Assembly (NCBI GenBank): GCA_013695395.1
Contig: JACDAP010000546.1
Span: 1 to 9,369, forward strand
Source: Solirubrobacterales bacterium
GTDB taxonomy: Bacteria; Actinomycetota; Thermoleophilia; Solirubrobacterales; Solirubrobacteraceae
Direction of reading: 5' to 3'
DNA: 9,369 nucleotides
Part shown: positions 5,926 through 9,369 of the stretch, piece after piece
How the letters are laid out: each line of letters opens with the position of its first letter
How positions within the stretch are numbered: position 1 is the stretch's first letter
Position numbers and translations under genes: made by a program
The notes under the pieces: generated by a model
Told to the model about the DNA's origin: nothing
Seen by the model: only the letters and a program-made list of their open reading frames with translations
Databases searched by the model: none

Positions 5926-5973
5926 ACTCGGACCGAATGGCGAACTGGGCTGCGCCCGGCTCGCCGTGTGCGT

Positions 5974-5979
5974 TAGAAC
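5974..5979 (+). promoter_or_regulatory. Weak candidate -10 element of the crotonase gene
   Basis: TAGAAC ends 6 bases before the ATG at 5986, the same distance as in the better matches elsewhere in the window, but the last base is C instead of T. No clear Shine-Dalgarno is seen apart from a GGGG one base from the start, which is too close to work. Confidence 0.3.
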
Positions 5980-5985
5980 CGGGGC

Positions 5986-6888
5986 ATGTCGAACCCGGCC
6001 TACGAGACGATCCTCTACGCGGTCGAGGGGGCGGTCGCGACGATCACCCTCAACCGACCGGAGCAGCTCAACACCATCGTCCCGCCGATGCCCGACGAGG
6101 TCGAGGCCGCGGTCGGCCGCGCGGTGCGCGATCCGGCCGTGAAGGTCATCGTCCTGCGGGGCGCGGGCCGGGCGTTCTGTGCCGGCTACGACTTCGGCGG
6201 GGGGTTCCAGCACTGGGGCGAGATGATGAGCACGGACGGTGCCTGGGACCCGGGCAAGGACTTCATCGCCGCCACCGCCCCGGAGATCGCGCCCACCCAG
6301 AAGTTCATGGCGATCTGGCGCTCGCCGAAGCCCGTGATCGCCCAGGTGCACGGCTGGTGCGTCGGCGGCGGGAGCGACTTCGCGCTCTGCGCCGACCTCG
6401 TGGTCGCCAGCGAGGACGCGGTGATCGGCACGCCCTACAGCCGGATGTGGGGCAGCTACCTCTCCGGCATGTGGATCTACCGGCTCGGGCTCGCCCGGAC
6501 GAAGTACCACGCGCTCACCGGACGGCCGCTGACCGGTAGGCAGGCGGCCGATGTCGAGCTGATCAACGAGGCGGTGCCCTTCGCCCGGCTCGAGGCGCGG
6601 GTGACGGAGCTCGCCGCGGAGCTCGCAGCGATCCCGAGCTCCCAGCTGGCCGCGATGAAGCTCGTCGTCAACCACGCCTACGAGAACATGGGCCTTGCCT
6701 CGACGCAGACGCTCGGTCCGATCCTCGACGGGCTGATGCGCAACACGCCGGACGCGCGCGCGTTCATCGATACCGCGGAGCAGCAGGGCGTCCGCACGGT
6801 GGTCGAGCGCCGCGACGGGCCGTTCGGTGACTACAGCCAGGCGCCGCCGGAGCTCCGTCCCGACCCGGGCAACGTCATCGAGCCCTGA
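5986..6888 (+). CDS. Crotonase / enoyl-CoA hydratase family protein lacking both hydratase glutamates
   Basis: A 300-residue protein of the crotonase fold that should act on a CoA thioester. The N-terminal part has VATITLNRPEQLNT (17-30), the first oxyanion-hole strand is GRAFCAGYDF (61-70), and the second is the loop VHGWCVGGGSDFAL (121-134). Aligned to rat mitochondrial hydratase, Glu144 is Asp131 and Glu164 is Tyr151, so plain syn-hydration of enoyl-CoA is unlikely. The remainder, including TPYSRMWGSYLSGMW (149-163) and the tail DGPFGDYSQAPPELRPDP (277-294), resembles a mycobacterial crotonase subfamily as I recall it, and the C-terminus is longer than in classical hydratases. Hydrolase, isomerase or lyase action on a CoA ester is possible. 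The gene stands alone, divergent from glnK and convergent with pfkA, with a hairpin after its stop. Confidence 0.9.
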   Translation: MSNPAYETILYAVEGAVATITLNRPEQLNTIVPPMPDEVEAAVGRAVRDPAVKVIVLRGAGRAFCAGYDFGGGFQHWGEMMSTDGAWDPGKDFIAATAPEIAPTQKFMAIWRSPKPVIAQVHGWCVGGGSDFALCADLVVASEDAVIGTPYSRMWGSYLSGMWIYRLGLARTKYHALTGRPLTGRQAADVELINEAVPFARLEARVTELAAELAAIPSSQLAAMKLVVNHAYENMGLASTQTLGPILDGLMRNTPDARAFIDTAEQQGVRTVVERRDGPFGDYSQAPPELRPDPGNVIEP

Positions 6889-6889
6889 G

Positions 6890-6922
6890 CCTCGGACGAG
6901 CGCGCCCGGGGCTCACCCGAGG
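6890..6922. terminator. Nested hairpin between convergent crotonase and pfkA genes
   Basis: CCTCGG (6890-6895) pairs with CCGAGG (6917-6922), and inside it GAGC (6898-6901) pairs with GCTC (6911-6914). It begins one base after the crotonase stop and overlaps the pfkA stop codon at 6913-6915. It is a plausible two-way terminator without a T-tract. Confidence 0.5.
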
Positions 6923-7920
6923 AACGCCTCGGCGAGGTCGAGCTCGGCGTCCGGCACGAGGTTCGGGACGGTCGCCTCGGCGAGCGGGACGAGCTCGATC
7001 GACGGGCCCTTCAGCGCCGCCATGCAGCCGAACTCGCCCGCGTGGGCGGCCAGGTGAGCGCGCTGGCCCATGCGGCTGGCGAGCACGCGGTCGTAAGCCG
7101 TCGCGGTGCCGCCGCGCTGCATGTGCCCGAGGACGACGACGCGGGTCTCGGCCTTCGTGCGCTCCTCCAGCTCGCGTTCCAGCCAGTGACCGATGCCGCC
7201 GAGCAGCGGCCGGCCGACCGGATCCATCCGCCCCTTGTGGAGCGGGTCCCCACCCCGGGCCGTGGCGCCCTCGGCGACGACCACGATGGAGAACCCCCGG
7301 CCGCGGGAGCGTCGCGCAAGCACGCGCTCGGCGACCTCGGCGATGTCGAACGGTCGCTCCGGCACGAGGATCACGTCGGCGCCCCCGGCGAGGCCGGCGT
7401 GCAAGGCGATCCAGCCGGCGTTGCGGCCCATCACCTCGACGACCAGGTTGCGGTAGTGGCTCTCCGCGGTCGTGTGGAGCCGGTCGATCGCCGCGGTGGC
7501 GATGTGAACGGCGGTGTCGAACCCGAAGGTCCGGTCCGTGCCGGAGATGTCGTTGTCGATCGTCTTCGGGACCCCGACGATCGGGAACTGGTCGGAGAGC
7601 GCGTTGGCGGCGAAGAGCGTCCCGTTGCCGCCCACCGCGATGAGGCCGTCCAGGCGCTGCTCGGCGAAGCGCTGCGCGACGATGTCGCGGTGCTCGAGCG
7701 CGCTGCGGCGCGAGGTCCCGAGGATCGTGCCGCCGCGCGGGAGGATCCCGGCGACCTTCTCGATCGGGAGGTCCAGGCAGTCACCGTCGAGTACCCCGCC
7801 CCACCCGTCGCGGAAGCCGACGATCTCGTCGCCGTGGAGCAGCGCGCTGCGGACCACGGCACGGATGACCGCGTTGAGCCCGGGGCAGTCGCCGCCGCCG
7901 GTGATGATGCCGAAGCGCAT
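6913..7920 (-). CDS. pfkA: 6-phosphofructokinase (group III-like, mixed ATP/PPi signature)
   Basis: A 335-residue phosphofructokinase that phosphorylates fructose 6-phosphate to fructose 1,6-bisphosphate in glycolysis. Marks are GGGDCPGLN (8-16), PKTIDND (118-124, catalytic Asp122), MGRNAGW (164-170), the VAEGA loop (215-219) and LGHMQRGG with YDRVLASRMG (264-285). The nucleotide site reads GGNG (97-100). Gly100, equivalent to E. coli Gly104, favours ATP, while Lys119, equivalent to residue 124, is typical of PPi-dependent and actinobacterial group III enzymes. Asn99 replaces the magnesium-binding Asp103, where actinobacterial homologues I know often have Glu. ATP use is the better guess but is not certain. 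The frame extends upstream to 8400 only as shadow of lpd. The ATG at 7920 is fixed by the conserved MRFGIITGGG start and a GAGG 8 bases before it. It follows lpd by 19 bases, probably in one operon. Confidence 0.93.
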   Translation of the reverse strand: MRFGIITGGGDCPGLNAVIRAVVRSALLHGDEIVGFRDGWGGVLDGDCLDLPIEKVAGILPRGGTILGTSRRSALEHRDIVAQRFAEQRLDGLIAVGGNGTLFAANALSDQFPIVGVPKTIDNDISGTDRTFGFDTAVHIATAAIDRLHTTAESHYRNLVVEVMGRNAGWIALHAGLAGGADVILVPERPFDIAEVAERVLARRSRGRGFSIVVVAEGATARGGDPLHKGRMDPVGRPLLGGIGHWLERELEERTKAETRVVVLGHMQRGGTATAYDRVLASRMGQRAHLAAHAGEFGCMAALKGPSIELVPLAEATVPNLVPDAELDLAEAFLG

Positions 7921-7928
7921 GCGCGGAG

Positions 7929-7932
7929 CCTC
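7929..7932 (-). promoter_or_regulatory. Ribosome binding site of pfkA
   Basis: GAGG on the minus strand (in TGAGG), 8 bases before the ATG at 7920 and within the 19-base lpd-pfkA spacer. It decides the start against the long upstream extension of the frame. Confidence 0.6.
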
Positions 7933-7939
7933 AGTGCGA

Positions 7940-9361
7940 CTACCGCACGCGCCGCTTCGGTAGGTCGGTGATCGTGCCGGCTCCCGCCTCGGAGGCGAGG
8001 CCGACGGTCTCCGAGAGCGTCGGGTGCGGGTGGACCGAGAGCGCGACGTCCTCGATGTCGGCCCCCATCTCCAGGGCCAGGACGAGCTCGGCGATGAGCT
8101 CTCCCGCGCCGACGCCGACGATGCCCGCACCGAGCAGGCGGCGGCTCTCCGGGTCGAACAGGAGTTTCGTGCTGCCGTCCGTGCGGCCGACGCCGATCGC
8201 CCGGCCGGAGGCCACCCACGGGAAGAGCGCCTTCTCGTAGGTCGTCCCCTGCTCTTTGGCCTCGGTCTCGGTGAGCCCGGCCCACGCGACCTCCGGATCG
8301 GTGTAGGCGACCGACGGGATCGCCTGGACGTCCCAGACGTGCCCCTCCCCGGAGACGACCTCGGCGGCGAGGTGCCCCTCGTGGGTGGCCTTGTGGGCAA
8401 GCATCGGGCCGCGGCAGACGTCGCCGATGGCGAAGATGTGCGGCACGTTCGTGCGCAGGTGCTCGTCGACGCCGAGGAACCCGCGCTCGTCGACCTCGAC
8501 CCCCGCGGCGTCGATCCCGAGCGCCGCGCCGTTCGGGGTGCGGCCGACCGCGACGAGGACCCGATCGAAGACGTGCTCCTCGCTCGCGAAGGAGACGTGG
8601 ATGCCGTCCTCCTGCGCCTCCATCCCCTCGACCTTGGTCTTTAGGTGGACGGCCGCGTAGCGCCTGCCGACCCGCTTGGCCAACGGCTTGACCAGGTCGG
8701 GGTCGCAGCCGGGGATGAGCTGGTCGGCCATCTCGACGACGGTGACCTCGGCGCCGAGGGCGTCGTAGACCGTGGCCATCTCGAGGCCGATGATGCCGCC
8801 GCCCACGACGAGCAGCCGCTCGGGGACGTCGGTGAGCTCGAGCGCGCCGGTGGAGTCCATGATGCGCGGGTCGTCGGGCTGGTCCGCCAGGCGGATCGGC
8901 TCGGAGCCGGCGGCGACGATGCAGTGCTTGAAGGAGAGCTCCTCGCCGCCCACCTCGAGCGTGTGGGCACCGGTGAACCGCGCCTCGCCCTGCACGACCT
9001 TGACCTTGCGGCCCTTCGCGAGACCGACCAGGCCGCCGGTGAGCTTCTCGACCGCGCCGTCCTTGAAGGCGCGGACGCCGTCGAGGTCGATCTCCGGCGT
9101 GCCGAAGCCAACGCCGGCAGCGGCGGACTCCTCGGCGTCGGTGATGACCTTCGCGACGTGGAGCAGCGCCTTGGATGGGATGCAGCCCACGTTGAGGCAG
9201 ACGCCGCCGAGGCGCGCGTGACGCTCGACGAGGACGACGTCGAGGCCGAGATCAGCGGCGCGAAAGGCCGCTGCGTACCCGCCGGGACCGGCGCCGAGTA
9301 CGACGAGATCGACTTGGTCGTCGGCCCCCTCCGCGCCCCCCGCTTCCGTTTCGGCTCTCAC
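7940..9361 (-). CDS. lpdA: Dihydrolipoamide dehydrogenase (E3)
   Basis: A 473-residue FAD enzyme that reoxidises dihydrolipoamide with NAD+ in the pyruvate, 2-oxoglutarate or branched-chain 2-oxoacid dehydrogenase complexes. The FAD-binding GAGPGG is at 23-28, the redox disulfide is Cys55 and Cys60 in GGVCLNVGCIPSK, the NAD-binding GGGIIGLE is at 187-194, the second FAD motif AIGD is at 311-314, and the catalytic pair in HPHPTLSE is His446 and Glu451. All functional residues are intact and the length is normal. An acidic, Ala/Gly-rich leader of about 16 residues precedes the first strand. The likely start is the GTG at 9361, whose TG is shared with a possible TGA stop of an upstream frame (GTGA). 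That suggests an upstream partner gene, such as E2, beyond the window edge. The start is uncertain because only 8 bases lie upstream. Confidence 0.94.
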   Translation of the reverse strand: MRAETEAGGAEGADDQVDLVVLGAGPGGYAAAFRAADLGLDVVLVERHARLGGVCLNVGCIPSKALLHVAKVITDAEESAAAGVGFGTPEIDLDGVRAFKDGAVEKLTGGLVGLAKGRKVKVVQGEARFTGAHTLEVGGEELSFKHCIVAAGSEPIRLADQPDDPRIMDSTGALELTDVPERLLVVGGGIIGLEMATVYDALGAEVTVVEMADQLIPGCDPDLVKPLAKRVGRRYAAVHLKTKVEGMEAQEDGIHVSFASEEHVFDRVLVAVGRTPNGAALGIDAAGVEVDERGFLGVDEHLRTNVPHIFAIGDVCRGPMLAHKATHEGHLAAEVVSGEGHVWDVQAIPSVAYTDPEVAWAGLTETEAKEQGTTYEKALFPWVASGRAIGVGRTDGSTKLLFDPESRRLLGAGIVGVGAGELIAELVLALEMGADIEDVALSVHPHPTLSETVGLASEAGAGTITDLPKRRVR

Positions 9362-9369
9362 AGCAGCAC

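Noticed and set aside
7921..8400. N-terminal extension of phosphofructokinase up to 8400
   Set aside because: The extra 160 residues are Arg/Ser/Pro-rich shadow of lpd; the family N-terminus begins at the ATG at 7920 with a ribosome binding site in place.

Overview
The window is very GC-rich (about 70% G+C by eye) with dense genes, strongly G/C-biased third codon positions and two GTG starts. Together with the gene types (a group III-like phosphofructokinase, a crotonase close to mycobacterial ones as I remember them, a YunG-like protein and a membrane-bound HD-GYP protein with a basic Ala/Pro/Lys tail) this points to an actinobacterium, possibly of the Thermoleophilia. The taxonomic call is an inference from style, not from a marker gene. 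I see no tRNA, rRNA, insertion sequence, integrase, CRISPR array or phage gene; this looks like chromosomal housekeeping DNA.

Layout: (1) 48-1298, plus strand: a YunG-like protein and an alpha/beta hydrolase. (2) 1347-4146, minus strand: read in the direction of transcription, a membrane-anchored HD-GYP c-di-GMP phosphodiesterase with a long basic tail, a PlsC-type acyltransferase, and a 74-residue hypothetical protein. A hairpin at 1313-1340 separates this block from the converging hydrolase. (3) 4217-5844, minus strand: a glnK-amtB operon with a 4-base ATGA overlap. (4) 5986-6888, plus strand: a crotonase-family protein, divergent from glnK across a 141-base spacer that holds a 16-bp dyad. 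(5) 6913-9361, minus strand: dihydrolipoamide dehydrogenase followed after 19 bases by 6-phosphofructokinase. The first codon of lpd overlaps a possible stop of an upstream gene in a GTGA arrangement.

The genes form small separate units rather than one pathway. GlnK and AmtB should work together in ammonium uptake and its control, while lpd and pfkA belong to central carbon metabolism. The HD-GYP protein and PlsC are membrane-associated and co-directional, but I see no proven functional link.

The most interesting signals are departures from family consensus. The PII protein lacks the modifiable Tyr51 and Gln39. Its partner AmtB has Glu in place of the first pore histidine and Phe at the Trp148 position. 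The crotonase lacks both hydratase glutamates. The phosphofructokinase has Asn at the magnesium site with a PPi-type Lys. Several genes also carry a TANNNT hexamer 6-8 bases before the start codon, which suggests leaderless transcription. I found no clear new multi-gene defence or biosynthetic system; the best candidate for an unusual system is the altered GlnK-AmtB pair.
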